DNA from: Chengkuizengella sediminis
Lineage (GTDB): Bacteria > Bacillota > Bacilli > Paenibacillales > KCTC-33759
Length of the DNA: 64,000 nt
NCBI RefSeq assembly: GCF_010078385.1
Contig: NZ_SIJC01000001.1
Coordinates: forward strand, 806,001-870,000
Direction: 5' to 3'
In this document: one piece after another, positions 34,874 through 46,050 of the stretch
Numbering within the stretch: position 1 is the first letter of the stretch
Layout of the letters: each line of letters begins with the position of its first letter
The notes under the pieces: generated by a model
Seen by the model: the letters and a program-made list of their open reading frames with translations, nothing else
Told to the model about the DNA's origin: nothing
Database searches by the model: none
Position numbers and translations under genes: made by a program

Positions 34874-35986
34874 TTAATTTTGAGCCATTTGTTTACTTTT
34901 TTCAATATTTTGCAAATGCCCTGCATAAGTTTCAGCAAATAAATGCTCCTGACTTCCATCTTTTTTTGTTACATAGTAATAATAACTTGTTTCTTCTGGA
35001 TAAAGAGCCGCTTCTATTGATAAAATACTTGGACTTGCAATGGGCCCAGGTGGTAATCCCTCAACATAATACGTATTATAAGGACTTTCTATCTCTAAGT
35101 CCTCATACAATAAACGTTCCTTTGGTTCTTCTAACGCATATTGTACAGTAGCATCAATTTCAAGTTTTATGCTATTATCCCTTATTCTATTATAAATTAC
35201 ACCAGCTACAGTTTTTCTTTCTTCATTCACAACTACTTCTCTTTCAATAAGTGAAGCAATCGTCATCATTTCATGAAAAGAGATACCTTGTGTTTCAAGC
35301 TGATCTTGCCAGTTTTCTGGTAAAGTCTGTAATTTCCTATCCAACTCTAAAAGCATCCTTTCAACGATATCCTGTTCACTGCTATCAGCTTTCATTTCAT
35401 ACGTTTCAGGAAAAAGATAACCTTCTAACACATGTTTTAAATTTTCATCTTCTGGTATATTTTTGATGGATTCGCTTAAAAACAACTCGGGTTGCAACAG
35501 CAATTCATGTAAAACATCTATGTTAACTAATTGCTCTTGACTCAGCTTGTCCGCAATTTGAGATACAGTATAACCTTCAGGAATTGTGAATTGAATGGTA
35601 TCAACTACAGTTTCACCATTATTAAATTTTTGAATAATTTCATCAATCGTGATCCCTGGCTTCATTTCATATTCTCCTGCTTGGAAACGTTGCCCTTCAC
35701 CCTTGAACTTTAAATAATAAGTAAAGGATGTTTGATTTCGAATAAGTCCTTCATTTTCTAAGCGTTTTGCAATTTGTTTTGAATTCATGCCTGCATCAAC
35801 AATGAAACGTATATTTTCATCTTGTGCTTCAACTGGCTGTAAAGAGCTATACCCATAAAAAGCGCCACCTGCTACGACCCCTACAATTAAAAAAATAATA
35901 AAAGATATAATGGACAATACGATTTTTACTTTTTTCCATCTCTTACGGGGTTGATTTTCTTCAACAAACTCTTCTTGATTTTCCAA
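34874..35986 (-). CDS. mltG: Endolytic transglycosylase MltG
   Basis: 370 residues from a TTG at 35986, preceded by AAGGAGGAATTTCGCC. A short cytoplasmic basic segment (RKRWKKVK), one membrane helix at about 22-44, a LysM-like subdomain (about 50-130) and the YceG catalytic domain (GYLFPETYEM, MTIASLIEREVV with the catalytic Glu, GVIYNRI, SPYNTYYVEGLPPGPIASP). It cleaves nascent glycan strands at the membrane and sets their length. Followed by trmR 20 bases downstream; DUF1292 and ruvX genes upstream. Confidence 0.93.
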   Translation of the reverse strand: MENQEEFVEENQPRKRWKKVKIVLSIISFIIFLIVGVVAGGAFYGYSSLQPVEAQDENIRFIVDAGMNSKQIAKRLENEGLIRNQTSFTYYLKFKGEGQRFQAGEYEMKPGITIDEIIQKFNNGETVVDTIQFTIPEGYTVSQIADKLSQEQLVNIDVLHELLLQPELFLSESIKNIPEDENLKHVLEGYLFPETYEMKADSSEQDIVERMLLELDRKLQTLPENWQDQLETQGISFHEMMTIASLIEREVVVNEERKTVAGVIYNRIRDNSIKLEIDATVQYALEEPKERLLYEDLEIESPYNTYYVEGLPPGPIASPSILSIEAALYPEETSYYYYVTKKDGSQEHLFAETYAGHLQNIEKSKQMAQN

Positions 35987-36113
35987 GGCGAAATTCCTCC
36001 TTATAAACAACTTTAATAAAAGATTAAAAGCTCCATTTTCAGCACAAAATTTACTCTCATACGTAGAAAAAAGCGGGCTAGGCCGCTCAATTCTCATTCA
36101 TTATAGCATATTT

Positions 36114-36434
36114 TTATTCTTGTAAGTCAGATTCGGTTAGTAACGTATTAAAAGTTTCTTCAACAAGATTCCATTCCTCATCATCATCAATGGTGAAAAG
36201 TTTCAGGTCATCCCCATCCTCTTCATAACGGAATGGATACACTTCATCAACTTCTTCATCTTCATTAGCATTCGCATTTTCAGGTACAACCATCATGTAT
36301 TTTGCACCTGTTTCATGAACTTCAAATTGCATAATAATCTCGAAAGGTTCATCTTCACCCTCATCATTTTTAATAAATATTGATCCTAAATCATCTTCTA
36401 GTATTGTTTCGTTATTATTTTCTTCACCCATCAT
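36114..36434 (-). CDS. DUF1292 family protein (YrzB-like)
   Basis: 106 residues, very acidic (EDDLGSIFIKNDEGEDEPFEI, EDEEVDEVYPFRYEEDGDDLKLF). This is the short DUF1292 fold, always found near ruvX and ireB in Firmicutes, with no known biochemical role. TAGGAGGTTTTA precedes the start. 19 bases after ruvX, so part of the ireB-ruvX-yrzB-mltG series. Confidence 0.9.
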   Translation of the reverse strand: MMGEENNNETILEDDLGSIFIKNDEGEDEPFEIIMQFEVHETGAKYMMVVPENANANEDEEVDEVYPFRYEEDGDDLKLFTIDDDEEWNLVEETFNTLLTESDLQE

Positions 36435-36453
36435 TAAAACCTCCTATATTTAA

Positions 36454-36864
36454 CTATTTTTTTGCATCTAAGTAACTTTGCAAAATAAATACTGCTGCCA
36501 TTTTATCAATCACTTGTTTTCTTTTTTTTCGGCTCATATTAGCCTCTATTAAAGTGCGTTCAGCTGAAACAGTTGTTAACCTTTCATCCCACATATGAAT
36601 GGGCAACTCCAACTTTGCTTCAAGAGTTTCACCATATTGAATGCATAGCTGACCACGCTCTCCGATGCTCCCATCCATATTTTTAGGTAATCCAAGAACA
36701 ATTTCAGATATGTCATATTCTTTTATGATTTCTCGCAACCTGGATATATCTTCTTTTTTGCTCTTTCTTCTAATAACTTCTACACCTTGTGCTGTCCAGC
36801 CTAACTCATCACTAACAGCAATACCAATTGTTTTATCCCCGTAATCTAAACCCATTTTTCGCAT
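36454..36864 (-). CDS. ruvX: Holliday junction resolvase-like RuvX (YqgF)
   Basis: 136 residues, RNase H-like fold. LDYGDKTIGIAVSDELGWTA (first catalytic Asp), EIVLGLPKNMDGSIG (Glu/Lys region) and WDERLTTVSAERTL (last acidic residues) match YqgF/RuvX. The family is linked to pre-16S rRNA 5'-end maturation and Holliday junction cleavage. The start follows AAGGAGATTTTTGC. 74 bases downstream of ireB, separated by a hairpin. Confidence 0.94.
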   Translation of the reverse strand: MRKMGLDYGDKTIGIAVSDELGWTAQGVEVIRRKSKKEDISRLREIIKEYDISEIVLGLPKNMDGSIGERGQLCIQYGETLEAKLELPIHMWDERLTTVSAERTLIEANMSRKKRKQVIDKMAAVFILQSYLDAKK

Positions 36865-36903
36865 GCAAAAATCTCCTTAACCCCTGATACATCTCCAAGT
36901 TGT

Positions 36904-36933
36904 AAAAAGCCCGATGGAGAACCATCGGCCTTT
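36904..36933 (-). terminator. Terminator after ireB
   Basis: CCGATGG and CCATCGG pair around AGAA (extended stem to 9 bp with one mismatch), followed on the minus strand by GCTTTTTACA. It may only attenuate read-through into ruvX. Confidence 0.7.
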
Positions 36934-36938
36934 GAATT

Positions 36939-37199
36939 CTAACGATGCTGACTTAAGTATGAACGCACTAATTCTTCAATGAGCTCGTCACGTTCTTGTT
37001 TCCCAATCATCGTTCTAGCATTATTATGTCGGGGAATATATGCAGGATCTCCAGACAACAAATATCCAACAATCTGATTGATTGGATTATATCCCTTTTC
37101 CTTTAAAGCGTCATATACGGTTAATAAAATATCCTGAGATGTTGCCTCACCATCTTTGTTCATTTTAAAATGCATTGTTCTATCCATGTTGTTGTTCAT
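36939..37199 (-). CDS. ireB: IreB family regulatory phosphoprotein
   Basis: 86 residues from ATG at 37199 with GGGAGGTG six bases upstream. The product reads [52 protein letters not shown], the highly conserved UPF0297/IreB pattern; the Thr pair phosphorylated by the IreK/PrkC kinase in Enterococcus lies in this N-terminal part. The conserved place between alaS and ruvX supports the call. Exact function in Bacillales is unknown. Confidence 0.92.
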   Translation of the reverse strand: MNNNMDRTMHFKMNKDGEATSQDILLTVYDALKEKGYNPINQIVGYLLSGDPAYIPRHNNARTMIGKQERDELIEELVRSYLSQHR

Positions 37200-37333
37200 C
37201 ACCAGCACCTCCCGATTTGTATACCACTATACAAAATAACTCTATAGATCACTTATAAGGCATACATCTATTACAATAGAGTATATTAGCTTCATCATAT
37301 CATAAAATAGAATTGAATAGATGTTAATTCTGT

Positions 37334-39967
37334 TTATTTCTCTTGATTTTGTTTAATAAAAGTTTCAACACTATCAAGTGCTTGTTGCAATTTAGATGGA
37401 TCCTTACCTCCAGCTTGTGCCATATCTGGGCGACCACCTCCGCCACCTCCACAAATGGCAGCTACTTCTTTAATAATTTTACCTGCATGGTAACCTTGTT
37501 TTACTAAGTCAGATGTAACTGCAGAAGCCAGCTGTACCTTTCCTTCATTCACAGTACCAAATACGATTACAACTGATTTTAACTTTTCTTTAAGTTCATC
37601 AATCATGGAACGCATTGTATCCGCATTTACTTGTTTCAATTGTGCAACTAAAACGGGTACATTTCCAACCTGTTTCACCTGATCAGATAATGACCCTGCT
37701 TCAATCGTGTTTAATTTCCCACGTAATGATTCATTTTCTCTTACAAGCTCTTTATTTTGTGATAATAACATTTCTATTCTTTTCGGTACTTCATCAATTT
37801 TTGTTTTAAGCAGTTGAGATCCTTGATCTAAAAGTTCTAGTTGATTTGATAAAAATTGATAAGCATGTTTTCCAGTAACAGCTTCAATACGTCGAATACC
37901 AGAGCCTATTCCATTTTCACTTAAAATTTTAAACAATCCAATTTGTGAAGTTTGATTTACATGACAACCTCCACATAATTCAATGCTGTAATCCCCAACT
38001 TGAACTACTCTAACAGTGTCGCCATATTTTTCACCAAATAACGCCATAGCTCCCATTGCTTTTGCTTCATTTAAAGACTTTTGCTCAATTTTCAATGCTG
38101 TATTTTTCCAAATTTGTGCGTTCACTTTTTGCTCTATTTGTGTTAATTCTTCTTCACTTATACTCCCAAAATGAGAAAAATCAAATCTTAATCTTTCTGG
38201 TGCAACTAATGAACCGGCTTGATTGACATGATCACCTAATACTTCCTTCAAAGCTTTATGTAATAGATGAGTTGCGGTATGATTTTTAACAATATCTTCT
38301 CTCATTTCTTTTGCAACAGAGGCACTTACTTCATCGCCTACTTTAATAGTGCCAGATTCAATCTTTAATGTGTGAACATGCTGACCATTTGGTGCTTTAA
38401 AAACATCTTGTACATTTCCTTTAAAAGATGTATTCTCAAGTTTTCCATGATCACTTACTTGTCCACCACTTTCAGCATAAAATGGTGTTTGATCTAATAC
38501 AACTAGGCAAGTATTACTTTCACTCACAATATCTACAAGTTGATCATTAAAAATGATGGCTTCAACTTTTGCACGAACCTCCAAGTTATTATATCCAACA
38601 TATTCACTTTTAACCTCTAAGTCAGTTAGTGGACCTCCCTGAACCTTCATACTATCCACTTCTTGTCTTGCTGCTCTGGCTCTCTCACGCTGTTCCTGCA
38701 TGGCTTTTTCAAATCCATCATGATCTACTGTGAAACCATTCTCCTGTGCAAAATCTTCTGTTAAATCTAAAGGGAATCCATAAGTATCATATAATTTAAA
38801 AGATTGATCTCCAGTAATTTCAGATTTTCCTTGTTTGTTGGCCTCTTGAATCATTTCAGCTAATATATTTAAACCATCTGATAAAGTTTCATGGAAACGT
38901 TCTTCTTCAACACGAATAATTTTTTCAATGAACTGTTGTTTTTCTACAATTTCTTTATAATATCCACCCATAACAGAGGCAACGATTGGAACTAAACGAT
39001 ATAAAAACGGTTCATTTACGCCAAGTACTTTCCCATATCTAACTGCTCTGCGAAGCAAACGTCTAATCACATATCCGCGCCCTTCATTAGAAGGTAGCAC
39101 ACCATCACCTATTGCAAATGCAACTGTCCGAATATGATCCGCAATAACTTTAAGTGCAACGTCAATTTCAGTATTTTCTTTATACTTTACGTTCGCAATG
39201 GAGCATGTTTCTTCAATAGTCGGAAGAAACAAATCTGTATCAAAAGTAGAATCTACATCTTGTAATATTGTTGTGAATCGTTCTAACCCAGCCCCTGTAT
39301 CTATATTTTTATTAGGTAACGGTGCATACGATCCATCTTTATTATGATTGAATTGAGAGAACACAAGATTCCATACTTCTAAAAACCGTTCATTCTCACC
39401 CGCTGGATTAACCTCTGGATCAGATAAATCCCCATAAGCATCTCCACGATCATAAAAAATCTCTGTACAAGGACCACAAGGACCTTCACCGATATCCCAA
39501 AAATTATCTTCATCTAATTTATATATTCTTTCTTCAGGAATACCTATTTTTTCTTTCCATATTTTATAAGCTTCATCATCTTCATGATACACTGTGACAG
39601 ATAATCGGTCTGGATCAAAGCCTATCCACTTTTTATCCGTTAAAAACTCCCATGCCCAAGTAATTGTTTCTTCTTTAAAATAATCACCTATGGAAAAGTT
39701 GCCTAACATTTCAAAGAGTGTATGATGACGTTTTGTTTTACCTACATTTTCAATATCATTGGTACGAATACATTTTTGAGCATTTGCAATACGAGGGTTG
39801 TCCGGTTTCACTGTACCATCAAAATAACGTTTTAACGGTGCCATCCCTGCATTAATCCATAATAATGATGGATCGTTATGTGGAACTAATGAGGCGCTTT
39901 CTTCTATCTTATGCCCTTTTGTTTCAAAAAAGTCTAACCACTTTTGACGTATTTCTCCTGACTTCAT
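37334..39967 (-). CDS. alaS: Alanyl-tRNA synthetase
   Basis: 877 residues, normal length. Class II catalytic core (residues 1-about 240: [35 protein letters not shown]), tRNA recognition domain, editing domain with [12 protein letters not shown] and CGGCHV zinc ligands, and the C-terminal Gly-rich domain ([17 protein letters not shown]). It charges tRNA-Ala. The start follows CTTGAGGAGGTAACAAGA. A T-box motif is not present upstream, only a simple hairpin at 40016-40042. Downstream genes ireB and ruvX keep the usual Firmicutes order. Confidence 0.97.
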   Translation of the reverse strand: MKSGEIRQKWLDFFETKGHKIEESASLVPHNDPSLLWINAGMAPLKRYFDGTVKPDNPRIANAQKCIRTNDIENVGKTKRHHTLFEMLGNFSIGDYFKEETITWAWEFLTDKKWIGFDPDRLSVTVYHEDDEAYKIWKEKIGIPEERIYKLDEDNFWDIGEGPCGPCTEIFYDRGDAYGDLSDPEVNPAGENERFLEVWNLVFSQFNHNKDGSYAPLPNKNIDTGAGLERFTTILQDVDSTFDTDLFLPTIEETCSIANVKYKENTEIDVALKVIADHIRTVAFAIGDGVLPSNEGRGYVIRRLLRRAVRYGKVLGVNEPFLYRLVPIVASVMGGYYKEIVEKQQFIEKIIRVEEERFHETLSDGLNILAEMIQEANKQGKSEITGDQSFKLYDTYGFPLDLTEDFAQENGFTVDHDGFEKAMQEQRERARAARQEVDSMKVQGGPLTDLEVKSEYVGYNNLEVRAKVEAIIFNDQLVDIVSESNTCLVVLDQTPFYAESGGQVSDHGKLENTSFKGNVQDVFKAPNGQHVHTLKIESGTIKVGDEVSASVAKEMREDIVKNHTATHLLHKALKEVLGDHVNQAGSLVAPERLRFDFSHFGSISEEELTQIEQKVNAQIWKNTALKIEQKSLNEAKAMGAMALFGEKYGDTVRVVQVGDYSIELCGGCHVNQTSQIGLFKILSENGIGSGIRRIEAVTGKHAYQFLSNQLELLDQGSQLLKTKIDEVPKRIEMLLSQNKELVRENESLRGKLNTIEAGSLSDQVKQVGNVPVLVAQLKQVNADTMRSMIDELKEKLKSVVIVFGTVNEGKVQLASAVTSDLVKQGYHAGKIIKEVAAICGGGGGGRPDMAQAGGKDPSKLQQALDSVETFIKQNQEK

Positions 39968-40015
39968 TCTTGTTACCTCCTCAAGAACCGTGTGTATATT
40001 AAATAAATTACTTCA

Positions 40016-40042
40016 TTAAAAAAGTCCCTTTACAGGGACGAA
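40016..40042 (-). terminator. Hairpin terminator upstream of alaS
   Basis: GTCCCT (40024-40029) and AGGGAC (40034-40039) pair with a 4-base loop; on the minus strand TTTTTTAATG follows. It ends the upstream transcript or acts as an attenuator in the alaS leader; no T-box sequence accompanies it. Confidence 0.65.
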
Positions 40043-40188
40043 TAAATAGTATTTTTTCTATGTATTTCAATGAATTTCCCTATATTAATTCATTCAAAAA
40101 TTATAAACTTATCCATCTTTATTGTCAAACTATAGGGGCTAAACGGCAAGTGAATACAAACAATATATTATAACGTTAAATAATAAAA

Positions 40189-40536
40189 TCATTTATTAGA
40201 CATAGGATCAAAGAAATCATCAAAATCATAATTTTCATAAAAACTTCTTTCTCCTGTAAGTAACCACTCATCTATTGCTTTCTTAGGAAAATAATATAGA
40301 TTATTTATTCTTATAGATGGAATATCAAGTAAAGTGTGCACTTCATTTGGATTAATTTCAGGTACGATTTTATCAAGAGCTTCTTTTTCTAATCCTAGGT
40401 ATTTTCCTAATTCTATTTTAGTTAATAGTTGTTTTTCAGGTTGGTTATTTGTATGCATTGCATTAGAAATAAGCCAAGCACTAATCATCATACAAATGCC
40501 AAGATACACAATAGCATAAAGTATTTTTTTATCCAA
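40189..40536 (-). CDS. Single-pass membrane protein with excisionase-like fold, unknown function
   Basis: 115 residues. One membrane helix at about 6-26 (YAIVYLGICMMISAWLISNAM) followed by about 80 soluble residues: LTKIELGKYLGLEKEALDKIV, a winged-helix-like start, and IRINNLYYFPKKAIDEWLLTGE, the ending of MerR/excisionase-like domains (substrate-facing FxKxxIDxW pattern). The acidic tail is YENYDFDDFFDP. A DNA-binding-type fold tethered by a helix is unusual. No known function. It lies between the AI-2E transporter and alaS on the same strand. Confidence 0.7.
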   Translation of the reverse strand: MDKKILYAIVYLGICMMISAWLISNAMHTNNQPEKQLLTKIELGKYLGLEKEALDKIVPEINPNEVHTLLDIPSIRINNLYYFPKKAIDEWLLTGERSFYENYDFDDFFDPMSNK

Positions 40537-40637
40537 TGTTTATATAACTCCTTTGGGCTTAAAGATTAAGATGGTTTAGGAAACTCAAGGTAATTATATA
40601 ATATTGTTTATTTCTTTTGTAGACATATTGTTATTTT

Positions 40638-41708
40638 TTATGTTTTTTTTCGCTGAACATAATAGTCAAAAACATGGTGTACAATTACCTTAATAACAGC
40701 AAAAACAGGAACTGCTAAGATCAATCCTACGACACCTGCCAATTCCCCCCCTACTAGCAAAGCAAAAATAATAGACATTGGATGTAAATGTAAAGTCCTG
40801 CCTACGATCTGAGGTGATATTACATTTCCCTCTAATATTTGAACAATAATATTTACAATGGCAACGAATAAAACCATTTTAAAAGAAATAGTGGCTGCCA
40901 TTACGATCGCAGGTGCCGCACCAAAAAATGGCCCTAAATAAGGAATGATGTTAAAAATAGCAACAACACTTGCTAATAGTAGAGCATAAGGCATACCAAT
41001 AACCCAATATCCAATATACGCTAATATACCTACTACGACACAAACTAAAAACTGCCCTCGTATGTAATTTCCTAATGCCTCATCAATATTGATTAATAAA
41101 CGAACTGTTTGCTTTCGGTGTTTACTTGGAATGATGGCTAAAGAACCTTTTTCAATTAACTTAAAGTCTTTTAACATATAAAAAGCTAAGAACGGAACGA
41201 TGAAGGCAAGAAACATCATATTAATATAACTTCCTATATCACTAATAAGTTGAGAAACTTCTTTACCAATATTATTTTCAAAATTCATAAGTGAATTTGT
41301 TACACCAAGACGAACAGATTCAGGAAAAAAGCGATTTTCATATACATAATCTAGCCATTTTTGTACCGTGGCAGTTAATTCGGGTAAATGTTCATTCAGT
41401 TCTTTCAATTGTTTCATAAACATCGGGATTAAATTCATTAATATTACGGTAATTGAAGTAACAAATACTGCGTAAATAAGTAAAACAGCTAATGTTCTTG
41501 GGACTTTACGCACGCTAAGTAAATTAACTATTGGATTCAATACATACGAAATAATCATTGCGATAATAAATGGTGCTAAAACAGCACTAACAAAATTATA
41601 TATGCCAATAATCATTGGTTTGATTTGCAACAGCATAAACAAAGCAACCATGATTAACAAAATATAAATTAATATGATAAAAAACCGATTGTTTAGAAAA
41701 CGTTCCAT
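40638..41708 (-). CDS. AI-2E family transporter (YrrI-like)
   Basis: 356 residues from ATG at 41708, preceded by GGGGAGAAATT; an earlier in-frame start has none. About eight membrane helices and the family core PYLGPFFGAAPAIVMA, GNVISPQIVGRTLHLHPMSIIFALLVGG near the C-terminus. Family members are permeases or antiporters (AI-2 export, Na+/H+-type transport); the substrate of the YrrI branch next to alaS is not known. Confidence 0.9.
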   Translation of the reverse strand: MERFLNNRFFIILIYILLIMVALFMLLQIKPMIIGIYNFVSAVLAPFIIAMIISYVLNPIVNLLSVRKVPRTLAVLLIYAVFVTSITVILMNLIPMFMKQLKELNEHLPELTATVQKWLDYVYENRFFPESVRLGVTNSLMNFENNIGKEVSQLISDIGSYINMMFLAFIVPFLAFYMLKDFKLIEKGSLAIIPSKHRKQTVRLLINIDEALGNYIRGQFLVCVVVGILAYIGYWVIGMPYALLLASVVAIFNIIPYLGPFFGAAPAIVMAATISFKMVLFVAIVNIIVQILEGNVISPQIVGRTLHLHPMSIIFALLVGGELAGVVGLILAVPVFAVIKVIVHHVFDYYVQRKKT

Positions 41709-41813
41709 AATTTCTCCCCAACACTTTGAATTTCTAGTACAAGTCATTGTATTTTAAAGTATATGTACTAAAAGTAGAAAATAACCACTAATTCACCCTA
41801 CTTCCACAAAAAA

Positions 41814-41848
41814 AACACCTAGAGAAGATTAAAATTTCTCTAAGTGTT
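41814..41848 (-). terminator. Terminator after the zinc-ribbon gene
   Basis: AACACCTAGAGAA pairs with TTCTCTAAGTGTT (one mismatch) and is followed on the minus strand by TTTTTTTG. It closes the cysteine desulfurase-PRC-zinc ribbon transcript. Confidence 0.85.
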
Positions 41849-41876
41849 ATGTTTGTTATGTTAATTCTTAGTATTT

Positions 41877-42095
41877 TTAAGTTGCGTGTATCTCTTGTAC
41901 CTCTTCTGACATTTCTTCTTCAAAAAATAAATCATCTAGAGAACTAAGGGAACCATCTTCTTCTACTTGAAATACTGACATTTTTTCTCCATTAACTGTT
42001 AGTTCTATGAAACAACCCCAACAGTAAAATTGATGTGATCCTATTTTTCCAATATCTTTAGAATTACAATTTGGACAACGTAACACCTTATTCAC
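41877..42095 (-). CDS. Small zinc-ribbon protein
   Basis: 72 residues from GTG at 42095, with GAAGGGATAGG directly upstream and only 1 base from the PRC-barrel stop; the ATG further up lies inside that gene. CPNC near residue 7 and CWGC near 25 form a four-cysteine zinc ribbon, followed by an acidic tail (SLDDLFFEEEMSEEVQE). Coupled to the PRC-barrel gene. No known function. Confidence 0.75.
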   Translation of the reverse strand: MNKVLRCPNCNSKDIGKIGSHQFYCWGCFIELTVNGEKMSVFQVEEDGSLSSLDDLFFEEEMSEEVQEIHAT

Positions 42096-42096
42096 C

Positions 42097-42621
42097 CTAT
42101 CCCTTCGAATTAATCCATGAATCCACCAGATCTTGTTCACTCTGAACAGGAACGATTATTGCGTCTTTTCCTACGGTTATTTGTATAGGAGCAGGCAGCC
42201 ACTTTCTTCCATCCTGTATATCTGAGATTAAACCATCTGTTAATTCATATCCTATTATTTTTCTTCCCAATTTCCCACCAAAATAAACATCATCAACCAT
42301 TCCTAATTCATGACCATTCACCGTTAAAATTGGAAGACCCAGTATTTTTTTCTCTCCATCGTATAAAGGATGAAACTGATTAGATACATCATCTAGCTGC
42401 TGAATAACCTCTTCATTTTGTATGGTTACAGCATCTTTACCAATGGAAATTATATTTTCCCATTCCACAATTCTAGTTGAAGAAAACCAATGTTTTCCTT
42501 CTAAAATGATTGCTTGAATTTCCCAATTATTGTTAAGTAGAAAATCTTTTACAGAGCCTGTTTGCTCACCCTTCTCAATCTCAATGACGGGTAGTCCAAT
42601 TATATCTTTGGCTTTATGCAA
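42097..42621 (-). CDS. PRC-barrel domain protein (YrrD-like)
   Basis: 174 residues from a TTG at 42621 (GAAGGGAGAG upstream). Two PRC-barrel repeats: DIIGLPVIEIEKGEQTGSVKDFLL and KILGLPILTVNGHELGMVDDVYFGG. PRC barrels are small beta domains found in RimM and photosynthetic reaction centre H subunits; YrrD has no defined role. It follows the cysteine desulfurase gene by 16 bases. Confidence 0.87.
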   Translation of the reverse strand: MHKAKDIIGLPVIEIEKGEQTGSVKDFLLNNNWEIQAIILEGKHWFSSTRIVEWENIISIGKDAVTIQNEEVIQQLDDVSNQFHPLYDGEKKILGLPILTVNGHELGMVDDVYFGGKLGRKIIGYELTDGLISDIQDGRKWLPAPIQITVGKDAIIVPVQSEQDLVDSWINSKG

Positions 42622-42637
42622 AATATAACTCTCCCTT

Positions 42638-43786
42638 CTACTTACTACGTAAACGATTTACAATGGTTCCAATTTTTTTTGCAGCTGTTATCATTTCTTT
42701 TTTTGTATTATTTATACCCAAGCTAAAACGAATAGCTCCTTTTTTCAATTCGGGAGAAATATCCATCGCATCTAATACATGCGAGTCCTTTATAGAACCA
42801 GATGTGCAAGCAGACCCACTAGAAGCTGCAACTCCTTCAATATCAAAATTCATCAACAACGTTTCCTTGTTCATTTGTTGAAAACTTACATTTAAAATAT
42901 GCGGCAATCTTTTGATAGGATGACCATTAATAACAAATCCTTCATGTCCTAATTCTTTACTTAACTCTTCAATCAACAGTGATCTTAAATCATTTAGAAT
43001 TTTCTGATTTTTATTTACATTATGAACGGAAAGCTCAATCGCCTTAGAAAAACCTACAATGGCTGCAAGATTTTCCGTGCCTCCACGACGTTTACGTTCT
43101 TGGTTTCCACCATATATATTAGGAAGTATATGGACTTTTTTATTTACATACAATAAACCAATACCTTTTGGTCCATTAATTTTATGTCCAGAAAAACTCA
43201 TAAGATCAACAGGAAGATCTAAAAGGTTAATCATTATTTTACCCAATGTTTGTACAGCATCTACATGAAAATAAATTCCTTTTTCACGCGCCAAACCACC
43301 GATTTCCTCAATCGGTTGTAGTGTTCCAACTTCGTTGTTTCCATAGTTGATACTAATTAACACTGTTTCAGGTTTGATTGCTTTATTCAAATCCTCAATT
43401 GAAACTAAACCAGTCTTGTCAATGGGAAGGTAAGTGACGGCATGTCCTAGATCTTCAAGTTGTTGGCAAGTACTTAATACAGCTCGATGCTCAATCTGAG
43501 TTGTTATCACATGTACAGGTTTTTGTTTACTTGCTGCTATAATACCCATAATTGCTAAATTAACACTTTCTGTTCCACCACTTGTAAAAATAATCTCATT
43601 TGGACTGCAATTTAAATGAGATGCTATGGAGTCACGAGATGAATCCAAAGCAATTTTGGCACTCCTGCCATAAGAATGAAGACTCGAAGGATTTCCATAA
43701 TGCTCTTTCATAAACGGTACCATGACATCAAAAACTTCAGGGTGCAGCGGAGTCGCTGCAGCATGGTCTAAATAAATATTATGCAT
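42638..43786 (-). CDS. Cysteine desulfurase (IscS/NifS-like, YrvO)
   Basis: 382 residues. PLP lysine 202 in SGHKINGPKG, His100 in EHRAVLS, and the catalytic loop Cys327 in ASSGSACTSGS. It takes sulfur from cysteine as a persulfide. In Bacillus, YrvO passes it to MnmA for tRNA 2-thiolation; here mnmA is close but transcribed divergently. The gene follows cymR by 13 bases on the same strand, so it is probably under CymR control. The start follows AACAGGTGATTAACA. Confidence 0.93.
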   Translation of the reverse strand: MHNIYLDHAAATPLHPEVFDVMVPFMKEHYGNPSSLHSYGRSAKIALDSSRDSIASHLNCSPNEIIFTSGGTESVNLAIMGIIAASKQKPVHVITTQIEHRAVLSTCQQLEDLGHAVTYLPIDKTGLVSIEDLNKAIKPETVLISINYGNNEVGTLQPIEEIGGLAREKGIYFHVDAVQTLGKIMINLLDLPVDLMSFSGHKINGPKGIGLLYVNKKVHILPNIYGGNQERKRRGGTENLAAIVGFSKAIELSVHNVNKNQKILNDLRSLLIEELSKELGHEGFVINGHPIKRLPHILNVSFQQMNKETLLMNFDIEGVAASSGSACTSGSIKDSHVLDAMDISPELKKGAIRFSLGINNTKKEMITAAKKIGTIVNRLRSK

Positions 43787-43799
43787 TGTTAATCACCTG

Positions 43800-44222
43800 T
43801 TAAATATAGAACATGTTACTCTCATGTTCATCTCCTTGATCTTGATAATGGATTAGATTTGCCAAAGTAGTTGAATCTAATACCTTTGCAATACTGTCTC
43901 GAATATTGATCCAAAGATCTCTTTTTGCAGGATCATCTTCTTCTGTAAAGTCAACCGGACTAATGGGTCCTTCTAATACACGAATTACATCCCCTGCTGT
44001 TATATCTTCTGGTGGTTTAGAACACTGATAACCTCCATATGCTCCACGAATGCTCTTGACTAAACCAGAGTTTCTTAATGGCGCCACCAATTGCTCTAAA
44101 TAATGCTCTGATAATCGATGCTTTTCAGCTATACTTTTAAGTGAGATTGGTCCTTCTCCATAATTTGAAGCCAATTCCATCATGATTGTAAGTCCATAAC
44201 GACCTTTAGTAGAAATTTTCAA
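43800..44222 (-). CDS. cymR: Rrf2 family regulator CymR
   Basis: 140 residues from a TTG start at 44222. N-terminal winged helix MKISTKGRYGLTIMMELASNYGEGPISLKSIAEKHRLSEHYLEQLVAPLRNSGLV (quoted in part), then IRGAYGGYQCSKPPEDITAGDVIRVLEGPISPVDF. The Fe-S cysteine triad of IscR is absent (one Cys only), as in CymR, the repressor of cysteine metabolism that works with CysK. First gene of the cysteine desulfurase operon; mnmA diverges from the same intergenic region. Confidence 0.92.
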   Translation of the reverse strand: MKISTKGRYGLTIMMELASNYGEGPISLKSIAEKHRLSEHYLEQLVAPLRNSGLVKSIRGAYGGYQCSKPPEDITAGDVIRVLEGPISPVDFTEEDDPAKRDLWINIRDSIAKVLDSTTLANLIHYQDQGDEHESNMFYI

Positions 44223-45656
<1,434 letters not shown>

Positions 45657-45694
45657 CTCATTTATCTTGCATTTAAAAGTTCAAATTTCACATA

Positions 45695-45725
45695 AAAGGA
45701 CCTTCATTTTTGGAGGTCCTTTTTA
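45695..45725 (+). terminator. Terminator after mnmA
   Basis: AAAGGACCTTCA pairs with TGGAGGTCCTTT around TTTT (one G-T pair), followed by TTATTC. Confidence 0.85.
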
Positions 45726-45748
45726 TTCATAACAAATATAGTCAATTT

Positions 45749-45848
45749 GTTGGTTTAAAATAAAGTTTGATTATTCTATTGTCTATATTCTCCTACAATT
45801 GCGCCATATCGTATTATGAGGTCAGCCAGTAATATTTCTGGTTGACCT
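45749..45848 (+). repeat. Dispersed hairpin repeat, copy A, interrupted beside IS110
   Basis: GTTGGTTTAAAATAAAG (45749 on) and GCGCCATATCGTATTAT (45801-45817) both recur in copy B (52472 on and 52645-52661). The inner hairpin AGGTCAGCCAG/CTGGTTGACCT (45819-45848) is intact, but the outer right arm present in copy B is absent: from 45849 the sequence becomes that of the IS110 left end. Confidence 0.6.
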
Positions 45849-45884
45849 ATTTGTAATAGGTATTATTCTTAAGGTAGCCGGGGT

Positions 45885-46050
45885 AGAACGTTTGCGCCAG
45901 AGGGATTCGATTCCGTCCACAATACTGTTCACCCCCTACTTGTAGAAACATGTTTGAGGCTGGTTGGGACATAGATCCCGTATAACAAGCGAAGCTATGA
46001 AACTACAAGTTTGGTTAGGGGTTGCCGGCAAATCTATTAAAGGGAAGTGA
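45885..46050 (+). ncRNA. Candidate IS110 bridge RNA region
   Basis: In IS110 elements the non-coding end beside the transposase encodes a structured bridge RNA that pairs with target and donor DNA. Here ACTTGTAG (45938-45945) pairs with CTACAAGT (46003-46010), extended by CCCCTA (45933-45938) with TAGGGG (46016-46021) across a 5-base bulge, and an inner hairpin GGGA/TCCC (45966-45979) sits in the loop. This is the right place and kind of structure, but guide segments cannot be assigned without the element ends. Confidence 0.5.

Noticed and set aside
39968..40188. T-box leader for alaS
   Set aside because: The antiterminator sequence GGTGGTACC is missing; only a simple hairpin is present.
45895..45917. 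tRNA-like T-arm (GATTCGATTCC)
   Set aside because: No acceptor stem, D-arm or anticodon arm can be folded around it; it lies in the IS110 non-coding end.
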